DNA of 64,000 nt from Spirosoma endophyticum (GTDB lineage Bacteria > Bacteroidota > Bacteroidia > Cytophagales > Spirosomataceae). The notes beneath the pieces were generated by a model. The model had not been told where the DNA came from, made no database searches, and saw nothing but the letters and a program-made list of their open reading frames with translations. The stretch lies in contig NZ_FOLQ01000001.1 of assembly GCF_900112365.1 (NCBI RefSeq), positions 1,199,031-1,263,030 of the forward strand, in the 5' to 3' direction. The translations under genes and the position numbers were made by a program. Positions 8,707 through 16,976 of the stretch are shown here, piece by piece (positions within the stretch are counted from its first letter, which is position 1; every line of letters starts with the position of its first letter).

Positions 8707-9187
8707 GCGACGGAACAGGATTCACAGCCGCACTGGTTAAGGCATAGGGAAGAAACGTATCGACAGGCTGTCCATACCGGTGAAGGTCGCGGATAATACT
8801 CGAACTGATAGGCGCCAGATTGGGCGATGTAATCAGGAAAACCGTTTCAACGTCTTCATATACGTAGCGGTTAACCTGTGAAATCCCATTTTCATATTCA
8901 AAGTCGGTAGTATTACGCAGGCCACGTAGCAGAAACGTTGCGCCAATTTTCCGGGCTACGTTAGCCGTGAGGTCTTCGTAGCTTATGACCCGTACGGCAG
9001 GATAATGAAGAAAGGCCCCTTCAATTAAGTTGATCATCTGCTCCAGTGGGAAGTAACGCTCTTTTCGGGCATTACGCCCAATTCCGATCACAACTTCGTC
9101 AAATAAGCGTAAGCCACGTAGGACAATATCTTCGTGTCCTTTCGTAAACGGATCAAATGAACCAGGAAACAGGGCAATACGCTTCAT
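8684..9187 (-). CDS. coaD: Pantetheine-phosphate adenylyltransferase
   Basis: A 167-residue CoaD that adds AMP from ATP to 4'-phosphopantetheine, the fourth step from pantothenate to coenzyme A. Diagnostic parts are the nucleotidyltransferase motif FPGSFDPFTKGHEDI (TxGH at residues 15-18), IGRNARKERYFPLEQM, LRGLRNTTDFEYE and the later ISSSIIRDL. The ATG at 9187 gives the standard start MKRIALFPGS; the upstream extension is not family sequence. The tail ends in Pro and Ser and is slightly longer than usual. The DUF3822 gene lies just upstream, a pairing common in Bacteroidota. Confidence 0.95.
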   Translation of the reverse strand: MKRIALFPGSFDPFTKGHEDIVLRGLRLFDEVVIGIGRNARKERYFPLEQMINLIEGAFLHYPAVRVISYEDLTANVARKIGATFLLRGLRNTTDFEYENGISQVNRYVYEDVETVFLITSPNLAPISSSIIRDLHRYGQPVDTFLPYALTSAAVNPVPSPTDSPAD

Positions 9188-9189
9188 AC

Positions 9190-9276
9190 GCTGGAATGAA
9201 TAAATGAGTGAGTTGGCAAATTTCGGGACGAACCTACTCACACAATCACTAATTCGCTAATTCATTCGCTCATTAA
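9190..9276. repeat. Weak inverted repeat filling the gap before coaD
   Basis: GAATGAATAAATGAGTGAG near 9194-9212 is roughly complementary to the stretch with ATTCGCTAATTCATTCGC near 9252-9269. The pairing is imperfect. The right half shares TCATTCGCTCATT with the hairpin inside the RNase P RNA gene (47651-47664). The element lies between the DUF3822 stop region and the coaD start. Confidence 0.35.
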
Positions 9277-10167
9277 ACCGAGACCGTACAAACTTAAATA
9301 ACGATGATCGGGAAGGTCGTTAAAGTCAGCGGCCAGCGCTAGACCGGCGGGCGCACGGCCAAAGGAAAGATGTGGAAGAAACCGCTTTAATTCCGTAAAG
9401 GCTTCAGCAAACGGAGTAATCTCTCCGTAGAGGGCAATGTGTACGGTGTCGACACTCAGTTGCTGCTCGTCCAGTGCATACAAGACGTAGTAAACCAGGT
9501 CCTGCACATTTTTATACCCGAATCGATTGCAGTACTGTAGTTTGTGCGCTTTGCGGAATATGATCGTAACATACTCATCTTCAAAATAGAGATAAACTGA
9601 ATCAGGCGTCAGTGTGTGGCGATCCAGATCGGCGGTAGCCTGAAGCAGGGCACTAATCTGATGGACGTACCTTAACGGCTGAAGCGGATATACTTCCGAA
9701 AAATAATCTACGAGTTGGTGCTCTACATTAAAAACCGACAGAAAACCCTCAGCCTCATGATCGTGTGTCTGCGCAAATTCGTGAGCAGGTAGTGAACTTC
9801 CCCGCATGAAAGCCAGATAACTACCCGCATATTCTTTCCGGAAAAGCGGTTTGGGCACCAGCGTAAACGAGGGCGAATTAACCCCGATACGTATTTCCTG
9901 CCAGGGTCCGGCAGCCAGCACCGCATGATTGCGGAAAACATCGGGCAGCACACTTGTTAACGGCCGCTCGGTCAGTAGGGATGGGAACGCATAATCCTCA
10001 AGACACAATGCCCGTCCACCCGCATCCTGCACCAGCAACCGAAGGCGATCTCGTCCAACTTCCAGGCACAGCACCGATTTTTCAGTATGGGCAGGGTCGA
10101 ACGAGTTGGAGCGTATCGTTACGGTGGGCGCGAGGGTCACAGCGGTTTGCAAAGCTTTGGGATACAA
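9262..10167 (-). CDS. DUF3822 family protein
   Basis: A protein of up to 301 residues that matches the DUF3822 family of Bacteroidota, which has an actin/FtsA-like fold in outline but no known function. Visible parts include LCLEVGRDRLRLLVQD, VYLYFEDEYVTIIF and YYVLYALDEQQL. In this phylum the gene is typically beside coaD, as here. The start is uncertain: the earliest in-frame start is TTG at 10167, with a later GTG about ten codons in; no ATG is available. No signal peptide or membrane helix. Confidence 0.7.
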   Translation of the reverse strand: MYPKALQTAVTLAPTVTIRSNSFDPAHTEKSVLCLEVGRDRLRLLVQDAGGRALCLEDYAFPSLLTERPLTSVLPDVFRNHAVLAAGPWQEIRIGVNSPSFTLVPKPLFRKEYAGSYLAFMRGSSLPAHEFAQTHDHEAEGFLSVFNVEHQLVDYFSEVYPLQPLRYVHQISALLQATADLDRHTLTPDSVYLYFEDEYVTIIFRKAHKLQYCNRFGYKNVQDLVYYVLYALDEQQLSVDTVHIALYGEITPFAEAFTELKRFLPHLSFGRAPAGLALAADFNDLPDHRYLSLYGLGLMSE

Positions 10168-10237
10168 ATGGTAAAGGTAATAAAGGAGATCTGATCGTAT
10201 AAAAAGTGGGTTGTCGCTAAGTTAGCTGTAATCATGT

Positions 10238-10741
10238 TTAACCCAAGTACCCTCGTAGCTGAAACACATCGTCAAGCGACTGACAATATCGGAATAAGGC
10301 ATGTACTTCTTCGGGTGGATACTGCTTAACTTCCTCGAAACTCATCAGACGGACATCTTCAATAATCTGCCCATCAAGACTCATTTCAGGATCGATGCCC
10401 TGCCGTAGTGAACCACCCGTTGCCCGTACAGTGAAAAACAGTTCCATGGCATGGAGGGGTGGTTGCATAAATTCGTTCACGAACAATAGTGGCCCGATTT
10501 CAACCTCCAGCCCTGTTTCTTCCATAAATTCCCGAATCAGCGCATCGGGCGCTGTTTCACCAAACTGCGCCCCACCACCCGGCGGACACCAGAACGTATT
10601 CGTTGGACCAATGCCCCGGTGTCTGACCATCAACAGACGGTCATCTTCGCGATACAGGCCGCAAACCCGAAGCCGAAGCCGATTTCCATATAATTTCAGC
10701 ACCTCTTCGCGGGGCTTGTCTACATCTGCTACCTGCGTCAC
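10238..10741 (-). CDS. Nudix hydrolase
   Basis: A 167-residue Nudix protein with the box G-x5-E-x7-REFMEETGL near residues 56-78, preceded by FWCPPGGGAQFGE. It should cleave a nucleotide-linked diphosphate; the substrate is unknown. I place the start at the GTG at 10741, because the open frame's earlier TTG at 10768 falls inside the -7 promoter box at 10766-10773 and would lie upstream of the transcript. The gap to the CBS gene behind it is filled by a perfect inverted repeat (10785-10860). Confidence 0.8.
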   Translation of the reverse strand: MTQVADVDKPREEVLKLYGNRLRLRVCGLYREDDRLLMVRHRGIGPTNTFWCPPGGGAQFGETAPDALIREFMEETGLEVEIGPLLFVNEFMQPPLHAMELFFTVRATGGSLRQGIDPEMSLDGQIIEDVRLMSFEEVKQYPPEEVHALFRYCQSLDDVFQLRGYLG

Positions 10742-10765
10742 GATATTAAAAATGATAGAAAGACG

Positions 10766-10773
10766 CAAAGGTA
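10766..10773 (-). promoter_or_regulatory. -7 promoter box for the Nudix gene
   Basis: The minus strand reads TACCTTTG, an exact TAnnTTTG box of the Bacteroidota sigma factor. Transcription should begin near 10759, giving a leader of about 18 bases. No clear -33 TTTG was found. Confidence 0.55.
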
Positions 10774-10784
10774 AGTTTTTAATA

Positions 10785-10860
10785 ATGAATTATAAATGAT
10801 GAATGATTGCGGCACAAGAGACCGAGTACTTCCGCAAATCATTCATCATTTATAATTCAT
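10785..10860. repeat. Perfect 24-bp inverted repeat between Nudix and CBS genes
   Basis: The arms at 10785-10808 and 10837-10860 are perfect complements (ATGAATTATAAATGATGAAT and so on), with GCGG/CCGC extending the stem inwards after one unpaired base. The right arm ends seven bases from the CBS stop codon. The arm shares its words with the repeat at 61388-61468. There is no T run, so it is not a standard terminator. Confidence 0.8.
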
Positions 10861-10867
10861 CATTGAA

Positions 10868-11305
10868 TCAATACGGGCTGCCTGAAATATAGCTTTCGAG
10901 AGAATCGATGCGTACTTTCTGATCCCGGATAATAGCGGTCACAACGTCATTAATGGAAATGATACCAATCAGTTCGCCCCGATCCATAACGGGCAAATGA
11001 CGAATATGACGATCCGACATAATAACCATACAGTCTTCCAGCGTTTGTTCCGGCCCGATCGTAATTACGTTCGCCGTCATGACATCAGCAATCTGGGTAT
11101 CGTCCGAATGGCGACCTTTCAGGATTACTTTCCGGGCATAGTCGCGTTCAGAAAAAATCCCGGTCAGCACACCTTTATCGACAACCAACAAGGCCCCAAT
11201 ATTCTTATCAGCCATGACTTGGAGCCCATCCAGTACAGTTTGATCGGACGAAACGCTGTACAGCGCATTAATAGATTTTCCCTGGAGTATTTGACGTATG
11301 TTCAT
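10868..11305 (-). CDS. CBS-domain pair protein
   Basis: A 145-residue protein made of two CBS domains: VSSDQTVLDGLQVMADKNIGALLV and VITIGPEQTLEDCMVIM, each closing with a GI(F/I)S-(E/I)-(R/N)D motif (GIFSERDYARKV, GIISINDVV). CBS pairs bind adenosyl nucleotides and regulate partners; here no enzyme domain is attached. The ATG at 11305 (MNIRQILQGKS) matches the family; the longer frame has an implausible hydrophobic leader that overlaps the opposite promoter region. Divergent from the helicase gene. Confidence 0.85.
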   Translation of the reverse strand: MNIRQILQGKSINALYSVSSDQTVLDGLQVMADKNIGALLVVDKGVLTGIFSERDYARKVILKGRHSDDTQIADVMTANVITIGPEQTLEDCMVIMSDRHIRHLPVMDRGELIGIISINDVVTAIIRDQKVRIDSLESYISGSPY

Positions 11306-11459
11306 GGGGCTGAAAGAATTAAGTGGTGGGTGAAAATAGGGAAAAAGGAGCAGGAAGGAAAGAGAAAGTAGAGAAAGAAAGAAAATATAGTATAAATCCC
11401 TGTTGATACAGTTAAGTTTTGCTCTTTTTTCTTTGCTGCTTTTTTTGTAATTTAGATGC

Positions 11460-12944
11460 ATGAACGAAACCCAGACGGCCGCCAGTTTGCTGGCCAAACG
11501 CTTCCCTTTTAAGCCTACACCCGGTCAGGAACAGTTTTTCGAACAAATAGGCGCGTTCATCACCCCCCAGGAAATTGAACATTACCGCGATTGCTTTTTG
11601 CTACGTGGATATGCCGGTACCGGTAAAACTACGCTGGTCGGAACGCTCATTAAAGTGCTCCCCCGCTTTGGGTATAAGTCGGTATTGCTGGCACCTACTG
11701 GTCGGGCGGCCAAGGTTATGACCAATTACGCCAAAAAACCTGCGCAGACAATTCACCGAAAAATTTATCGTCAGGTAGCTGATCCCGGTTCGGGAACGCT
11801 GGCCTTTCAGCGGCAGAAAAATTACCACGAAGACACCTTGTTTATTGTCGATGAGGCTTCCATGATCTCCGATGAAGCGGATTTTGGGGGCAAAGGTTTA
11901 CTCACCGATCTCATTGACTACGTTTTTGAGAACCCTGGCAACAAACTCTTACTGGTGGGCGATACGGCTCAGCTCCCCCCCGTTGGCCGCGAATTGAGCC
12001 CGGCACTGGATCGGGGATTTCTCGCCAGCGCCTTCGACATGACCGTGTATGAGCAGGAGCTGACCGAAGTAATGCGGCAGGATGAAGAGTCCGGCATTCT
12101 CTATAACGCAACTGGTTTGCGGATGCTGCTCGGCGACAGTGCGCCAAAACTCGTTGGCTTCGATGCGCTGGTCAATGATAACTCAACCATTTCCGCTGCC
12201 GACGCACCCGACATCCGGCTGAACGTCCACTCGTTCAGCGATATTTATAAAATGCCGCTGACAAAACTGGAAGATGGCATTCGCTACGCCTACGACAAAT
12301 ATGGGCGCGAGAACACCGCTATTATCTGTCGCTCGAACAAAACGGCAGTCCAATATAACCAGTTCGTCCGGCGGATGATCGATCAGTGCGAGGAAGAACT
12401 CGACACGGGTGATATGCTGATGATTGCCCGGAATAATTACACGATACTTGACGAAGACTCCCCGGCTGGTTTTCTGGCGAATGGTGAATTTGCTGAAGTC
12501 CAGAAAATCCGTAATAAAGAGGAGATGCACGGGTTTCGATTTGCAACCGTTACGTTGCGTTTGATCGATTACGAGGAACAACCCGATTTCGACGCTAAAA
12601 TCATGCTCGATACGTTGCATACACCGGTGCCATCGCTAACCGCCGATCAGTATAAAGCCTTGTATGAGAGCGTGATGAAGGATTATTTTTACATCAAAAG
12701 CAAGAAAGAACGTTCCGAAGCCGTTCGTCGAGATCCTTATCTGAACGCGTTACAGGTGAAATTTGCCTACGCGCTTACCTGTCATAAGGCGCAGGGCGGA
12801 CAGTGGAGCGCGGTATTCGTGGATCAGGGCTTTCTACCCGACGGACAGGTGAATCAGGAATTCATACGCTGGCTTTATACGGCGTTGACCCGCGCAACAG
12901 ACGAAGCCTTTCTGATGAATTTCAATTCACAGTTTTTTGGCTAA
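11460..12944 (+). CDS. RecD/Dda-like ATP-dependent DNA helicase
   Basis: A 494-residue superfamily 1 helicase. Walker A is GYAGTGKTT near residue 51, Walker B is IVDEASMIS, QLPPVG forms motif III, and the C-terminal UvrD_C_2 part shows YALTCHKAQGGQW and LYTALTRAT. The layout resembles Dda and short RecD-type helicases that move 5' to 3' on single-stranded DNA. The name in the cell is unknown; no RecB or RecC lies nearby. The ATG at 11460 is used. The TAA stop lies inside the small hairpin at 12942-12975. Confidence 0.85.
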   Translation: MNETQTAASLLAKRFPFKPTPGQEQFFEQIGAFITPQEIEHYRDCFLLRGYAGTGKTTLVGTLIKVLPRFGYKSVLLAPTGRAAKVMTNYAKKPAQTIHRKIYRQVADPGSGTLAFQRQKNYHEDTLFIVDEASMISDEADFGGKGLLTDLIDYVFENPGNKLLLVGDTAQLPPVGRELSPALDRGFLASAFDMTVYEQELTEVMRQDEESGILYNATGLRMLLGDSAPKLVGFDALVNDNSTISAADAPDIRLNVHSFSDIYKMPLTKLEDGIRYAYDKYGRENTAIICRSNKTAVQYNQFVRRMIDQCEEELDTGDMLMIARNNYTILDEDSPAGFLANGEFAEVQKIRNKEEMHGFRFATVTLRLIDYEEQPDFDAKIMLDTLHTPVPSLTADQYKALYESVMKDYFYIKSKKERSEAVRRDPYLNALQVKFAYALTCHKAQGGQWSAVFVDQGFLPDGQVNQEFIRWLYTALTRATDEAFLMNFNSQFFG

Positions 12945-12975
12945 ACCCTACTGGCCTAAAATGGGTTAGGGTTTA
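12942..12975. repeat. Small hairpin over the helicase stop codon
   Basis: TAAACCCTA (12942-12950) is a perfect complement of TAGGGTTTA (12967-12975). The left arm contains the helicase stop codon and the right arm ends 11 bases before the DUF4126 start, so the hairpin fills the gap between the two genes. Confidence 0.5.
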
Positions 12976-12986
12976 AAAGCAAAGCT

Positions 12987-13619
12987 ATGTCTCTCGAATG
13001 GATTATGAGTGCCTGCATAGGCGTCGGCTTAGCCGCGTGCTGCGGGTTTCGTGTGTTTGTACCGTTGCTCATCGCCAGTGTAGCCACTAAACTTGGCTTT
13101 GTTGGTACTATGGCTGGCTTTGAGTGGCTTAGCGAATGGCCCGCGCTGATTGGCCTTTCGGTTGCAACCATCTTCGAGATCGGCTCCTATTATATTCCCT
13201 GGCTCGACAATTTTCTGGATACCCTTGCTACACCAGCCTCCATTATGGCCGGCACGTTGGTTAGTACGTCATTTTTTCACATCGACACGCCCGTGCTACA
13301 GTGGGGACTGGGTTTGATCCTGGGTGGCGGTTCGGCGGGGATTGTGCAGGCAGGTACTAGTTTACTACGAATGGGTTCCACCATGACGACGGGCGGTATA
13401 GCCAATCCGGTGGTAGCCACAGGCGAGAACATAGCCTCGTTTGGTCTATCGCTTTTCACCATCTTTTTACCGCTGATTGCTATTGTCATCATTGGACTTG
13501 TGATGCTCTTTATTATTGGACGATTGATAGCCCGTCGGAAAGTCTGGTTTACGCGACCTTCCAAACAGGGCGGTAACTCAATCAGCCAGATTCCCCGCAG
13601 TAGCAACGGACGCATGTAG
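12987..13619 (+). CDS. DUF4126 membrane protein
   Basis: A 210-residue protein of the DUF4126 family, with about five or six hydrophobic segments (for example GVGLAACCGFRVFVPLLIASV, LGLILGGGSAGIVQA and LFTIFLPLIAIVIIGLVML). The glycine-rich centre and the conserved AACCGFRVF N-terminus are typical. The function is unknown; it should sit in the inner membrane. The C-terminal 35 residues are basic and probably cytoplasmic. It lies 42 bases after the helicase gene and may be co-transcribed. Confidence 0.8.
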   Translation: MSLEWIMSACIGVGLAACCGFRVFVPLLIASVATKLGFVGTMAGFEWLSEWPALIGLSVATIFEIGSYYIPWLDNFLDTLATPASIMAGTLVSTSFFHIDTPVLQWGLGLILGGGSAGIVQAGTSLLRMGSTMTTGGIANPVVATGENIASFGLSLFTIFLPLIAIVIIGLVMLFIIGRLIARRKVWFTRPSKQGGNSISQIPRSSNGRM

Positions 13620-13741
13620 TAGTTTACGGCGATTACAACCATTTATTTTCCGTACAGGTCTAGCTCATACCTGGTTTCACACATCATTACGTGGCAGATT
13701 ACTACGTAGTTTGGGAGAAATGCTGTTAGAATAGCACTGTA

Positions 13742-14179
13742 GTGAATATCAGAAATCCCGAATCATCGGGCATGATATATTACCTCTCTTTTCCGCCCCT
13801 GATCAAAAATGGAACGCCATTTAGAAATTCATCGCCTGTTTTCCTGACTCCAAACGCCGAATACATTTGCGTAAATAAGCCACTCTCGCTAGCGTTTCGC
13901 GCTACCAATGCCGATACCCAGTTTATTTATACCAACGGCCTGCAGTCCAAATGACGATGGCGTGAATGACACTTGATGTTCACTGGTATCGACGCGTTTC
14001 CGCAGTGTATCATCCGTATTTACGACCGTTGGGGCGAATTGATTTTTCGGGAATCGCCGTATGAAAAACTTTAGGATGGCTCTTACCTCGGCAAGCACAT
14101 TAATCCGGGCGTGTATCATTTTATTATCCGTCCAACTCCAGACCAAGCCGAAAAGGAAGGCACACTTATTATTTTATAA
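13742..14179 (+). pseudogene. Remnant of a T9SS type B sorting-domain (gliding-motility-associated) protein
   Basis: Two pieces of one large secreted protein survive. 13742-13954 reads PLIKNGTPFRNSSPVFL and AEYICVNKPLSLAFRA, as in long Bacteroidota adhesin-like proteins. From 13941 a different frame reads CSPNDDGVNDT, and after a one-base deletion near 13971 a third frame continues FTGIDAFPQ, IIRIYDRWGELIF, SYLGKHINPGVYHFII and stops at TAA 14177-14179. This end is the CHU_C/type B sorting domain that targets the type IX secretion system. A TAG stands where EKPWDGSY normally has Trp (near 14072). The middle is deleted, so the gene is dead. Confidence 0.8.
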
Positions 14180-14185
14180 AAAGAA

Positions 14186-14229
14186 AAAACCCGGATGAGC
14201 TACCTGTCTGAGCAGTTCATCCGGGTTTT
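14186..14229. terminator. Intrinsic terminator for htpG
   Basis: AAAACCCGGATGA (14186-14198) pairs perfectly with TCATCCGGGTTTT (14217-14229). The minus strand continues with A/T-rich sequence, and the hairpin lies 30 bases after the htpG stop. It would also stop transcripts from the pseudogene side. Confidence 0.8.
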
Positions 14230-14258
14230 GTATAAGCTTTAGCAGCTACGTCCCTAGC

Positions 14259-16088
14259 TTACAAATTCGCTACGGTACGTTTCACAAAAGCCGTCAGGTC
14301 TGCACCGGTAAGCATGTTTTGCGAAAGCAGAGCCAGATCGTACACTTGTTTTACCAGAGATTTTTTGGCATCCGTATCCGCTTCGGCAAGTATTTTACCA
14401 ATCAGTGGGTGGTTGGCATTGACCACTACGTTATAGCTAACGGGGAAATTGCCGTAGAACGATTGTTCACCCGACAGCGCCGACATATCTTTCATCCGAC
14501 GCATAAACTCAGGTAAAGTAATCGTGACAGGAAGCTCATCAGTAGGTTGCGCTACTACACTCACATTGAGGAGTTTACTATCTAATACTTGTTCGAATAC
14601 TTCTTTCAGCTTTGTCTGGTCAGCCTCCGACAGGACGCTTTCATTATTTAGCCCCTTGTCGATCAATTTGTCGAGGGTATCGGCATCGACCCGTTGGAAC
14701 GTTACTTTGTCAAGCTTTTGCTCCAGCGCATTGATGAAGTGAGCGTCAATAACATTGTCCAGCAACAAAACATCGTATCCCCGACGAGTGGCTGATTCGA
14801 TATAAGCATCCTGCTGTTTTCGGTCGGTGGTGTAGAGCATCACCAGCTTTTCATCTTTGTCGGTCTGATTCGCCTGAACTTTCTCCCGATATTCATCGAG
14901 TGTAGCAAACTGGCCCTCCGTATTTTTGAGCAGGACGAAATTTTTCGCTTTCTCCCAAAATTTATCGTCGCTCAGGATACCGTATTTGATAAACAATCCG
15001 ATGTCATCAAACTTCTCTTCGAACCCTTTCCGATCAGCATTGAATAGCTCATTGAGCTTGTCGGCGACTTTACGGGTAATGTAACCGTTGATTTTCTTAA
15101 CGTTGGAATCGGCTTGCAGGAAGCTCCGCGATACGTTCAGCGGAATATCAGGCGAGTCGATTACCCCATGCAGCATCATCAGGAAGTCGGGCACTACGTC
15201 CTTCACTTCATCCGTGATAAATACCTGACGGCTATAGAGTTGAATTTTCTCCCGCTGAAATCGGAGTTCGTTTTTAATACGTGGGAAATACAATATACCC
15301 GTCAGATTAAACGGATAATCTACGTTCAAATGAATCCAGAAGAGAGGCTCCTCCCCCATTGGATACAACTCACGATAAAATGTTTTGTAATCCTCATCCG
15401 TCAGTTCAGACGGTGATTTTGTCCAGATGGGTGTCGTATTGTTAATTACCTGACCATCGAATTCAACTGGCACCGGCAGGAAACGGGCGTATTTATCCAG
15501 GATGCCCCGCAACCGGCCTTTGCTCAGAAACTCTTCGGAGTCCGGTGCGATATGCAGAATAATATCTGATCCGCGCTCAGCACGCTCGGCAGGGGTTAGT
15601 TCAAACTCAGTGGAACCATCACACACCCAGCGTACGGATTCGGTACCTTCACGGTAAGATTTCGTAACAATTTCAACTTTTTCGGCAACCATAAACGCCG
15701 AATAAAAGCCTAAGCCGAAATGACCGATAATCTGTCCCTTATCATCCGTTTTGTCTTTATATTTTTCCAGAAAATCTGTGGCACCAGAGAACGCAATCTG
15801 GTTAATATATTTTTTGATTTCATCGGCGGTCATACCGATACCGTTGTCACTGATGGTAATGGTTTTCGCTTCTTCATCGAGCGAAACTGTCACTTTCAGA
15901 TCACCCAGTTCACCGCCAAATTCACCGAAAGAGGCCAGTTGACGCAGCTTTTGCGTAGCATCAACGGCATTAGAGACTAATTCACGCAGGAAAATTTCGT
16001 GGTCGGAATACAGGAATTTCTTGATAATCGGGAAGATATTCTCGGTATGGATTGAAATCTGCCCTTTTTCGTTCTGTACGGCTTCCAT
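14259..16088 (-). CDS. htpG: Hsp90-family chaperone HtpG
   Basis: A 609-residue HtpG, a cytosolic ATP-dependent chaperone that folds client proteins under stress. The N-terminal ATPase shows FLRELVSNAVDA (Mg-ATP Asn), ITISDNGIGMTADEI and IGHFGLGFYSAFMVA; the middle domain follows with LNVSRSFLQ and the C-terminal dimerisation domain ends VYDLALLSQNMLTG. The length is normal for the bacterial form. The ATG at 16088 (MEAVQNEKGQIS) is the first in frame. It is convergent with the pseudogene and divergent from a small lipoprotein gene. Confidence 0.97.
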   Translation of the reverse strand: MEAVQNEKGQISIHTENIFPIIKKFLYSDHEIFLRELVSNAVDATQKLRQLASFGEFGGELGDLKVTVSLDEEAKTITISDNGIGMTADEIKKYINQIAFSGATDFLEKYKDKTDDKGQIIGHFGLGFYSAFMVAEKVEIVTKSYREGTESVRWVCDGSTEFELTPAERAERGSDIILHIAPDSEEFLSKGRLRGILDKYARFLPVPVEFDGQVINNTTPIWTKSPSELTDEDYKTFYRELYPMGEEPLFWIHLNVDYPFNLTGILYFPRIKNELRFQREKIQLYSRQVFITDEVKDVVPDFLMMLHGVIDSPDIPLNVSRSFLQADSNVKKINGYITRKVADKLNELFNADRKGFEEKFDDIGLFIKYGILSDDKFWEKAKNFVLLKNTEGQFATLDEYREKVQANQTDKDEKLVMLYTTDRKQQDAYIESATRRGYDVLLLDNVIDAHFINALEQKLDKVTFQRVDADTLDKLIDKGLNNESVLSEADQTKLKEVFEQVLDSKLLNVSVVAQPTDELPVTITLPEFMRRMKDMSALSGEQSFYGNFPVSYNVVVNANHPLIGKILAEADTDAKKSLVKQVYDLALLSQNMLTGADLTAFVKRTVANL

Positions 16089-16242
16089 AGTACGTTGTTA
16101 AATGGTTTATTGGATACGAGCAACGGTCTTCAAATCCTGTTCCAGTAACGGGCTGGCTGACAGATTGACAGATTGCTTACTTTACCGGTTTCTTGTCCCA
16201 ACGATACTGTATGGTTAAGGGTCTTTACAAAAAAATACAACT

Positions 16243-16614
16243 ATGCGCTATTTTTTATTATTGATTATAACCACTTTACTGAGTTGCCAAACTAAATCAA
16301 ACCTTAGTCTGGGTCCTAAGCGTACTGAGGATGCTTTTATTTCGGACAACTCTTTATTCGTTGATGGATGTGAATCGTATGTCCGGCTCGGCAATCAGGA
16401 TTCGACCAGAAACAGCACTTATTACAAGCCAACTGCATTGACATTGCCTATTTTACAAAAGGCATTGGTAACGATTCCGGCCACAAACAACTCTTGGGAA
16501 AGAGCCGTAACCGTTCGATTTGCAGAAACAGGAGCAAAAGTTACGTTGCTTTGTGGCTGGGTGAACAAACCACAAACAGATGAAATTGAAATTCTGGAGA
16601 TTACAGCACGATGA
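16243..16614 (+). CDS. Small lipoprotein of unknown function
   Basis: A 123-residue protein with a signal peptide ending in a lipobox, MRYFLLLIITTLLSCQTK, so residue Cys15 should carry lipid. The mature part (CESYVRLGNQDS, later VTVRFAETGAKVTLLCGW) contains two further cysteines and predicted strands. I do not recognise the family. It lies 155 bases from the divergent htpG start and 53 bases before the rhodanese gene on the same strand. Confidence 0.65.
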   Translation: MRYFLLLIITTLLSCQTKSNLSLGPKRTEDAFISDNSLFVDGCESYVRLGNQDSTRNSTYYKPTALTLPILQKALVTIPATNNSWERAVTVRFAETGAKVTLLCGWVNKPQTDEIEILEITAR

Positions 16615-16667
16615 CAGAGAATCCTTCTGCTTGAACAGGCAGAGGAAAAAGGTTGTTAGGAATTTCT

Positions 16668-16976
16668 ATGATCACTCAGGCTTATACCGATATTACCCTT
16701 TCAGCACTCAACGATCTCCGCGATCAAGCCAATACGGCCGTTGTTGATGTGCGTGACGAATGGGAATTTGATGAATTTAACATTGGTGGGCTCAACATTC
16801 CGTTGCCCGATATACGTGCCCGAAAAGCGGAACTTCTTCCCTACACTACGTTGATTGTGATTTGCACAAATGGCGTTCGCAGCCGGGTAGCAGCCAAAGA
16901 CTTGCTACGTCAGCCTGAGTTTCAAGGCAAAATTATTTACCATTTGCACGGTGGTATCATTGAAGCCGAAGATTAA
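16668..16976 (+). CDS. Single-domain rhodanese-like protein
   Basis: A 102-residue rhodanese domain: VVDVRDEWEFDEFNIGG, then the active loop CTNGVRSR with Cys66 as the persulfide carrier, then a HGGI motif. It may carry sulfur to an acceptor or act in sulfide detoxification; the true partner is unknown. The ATG at 16668 (MITQAYTDIT) is preferred to the TTG at 16653. Its stop codon directly abuts the last base of the convergent bestrophin gene (16977). Confidence 0.9.
   Translation: MITQAYTDITLSALNDLRDQANTAVVDVRDEWEFDEFNIGGLNIPLPDIRARKAELLPYTTLIVICTNGVRSRVAAKDLLRQPEFQGKIIYHLHGGIIEAED

Noticed and set aside
9954..10202. Plus-strand open frame over the DUF3822 gene start
   Set aside because: It overlaps conserved DUF3822 sequence in antisense and has no features of its own.
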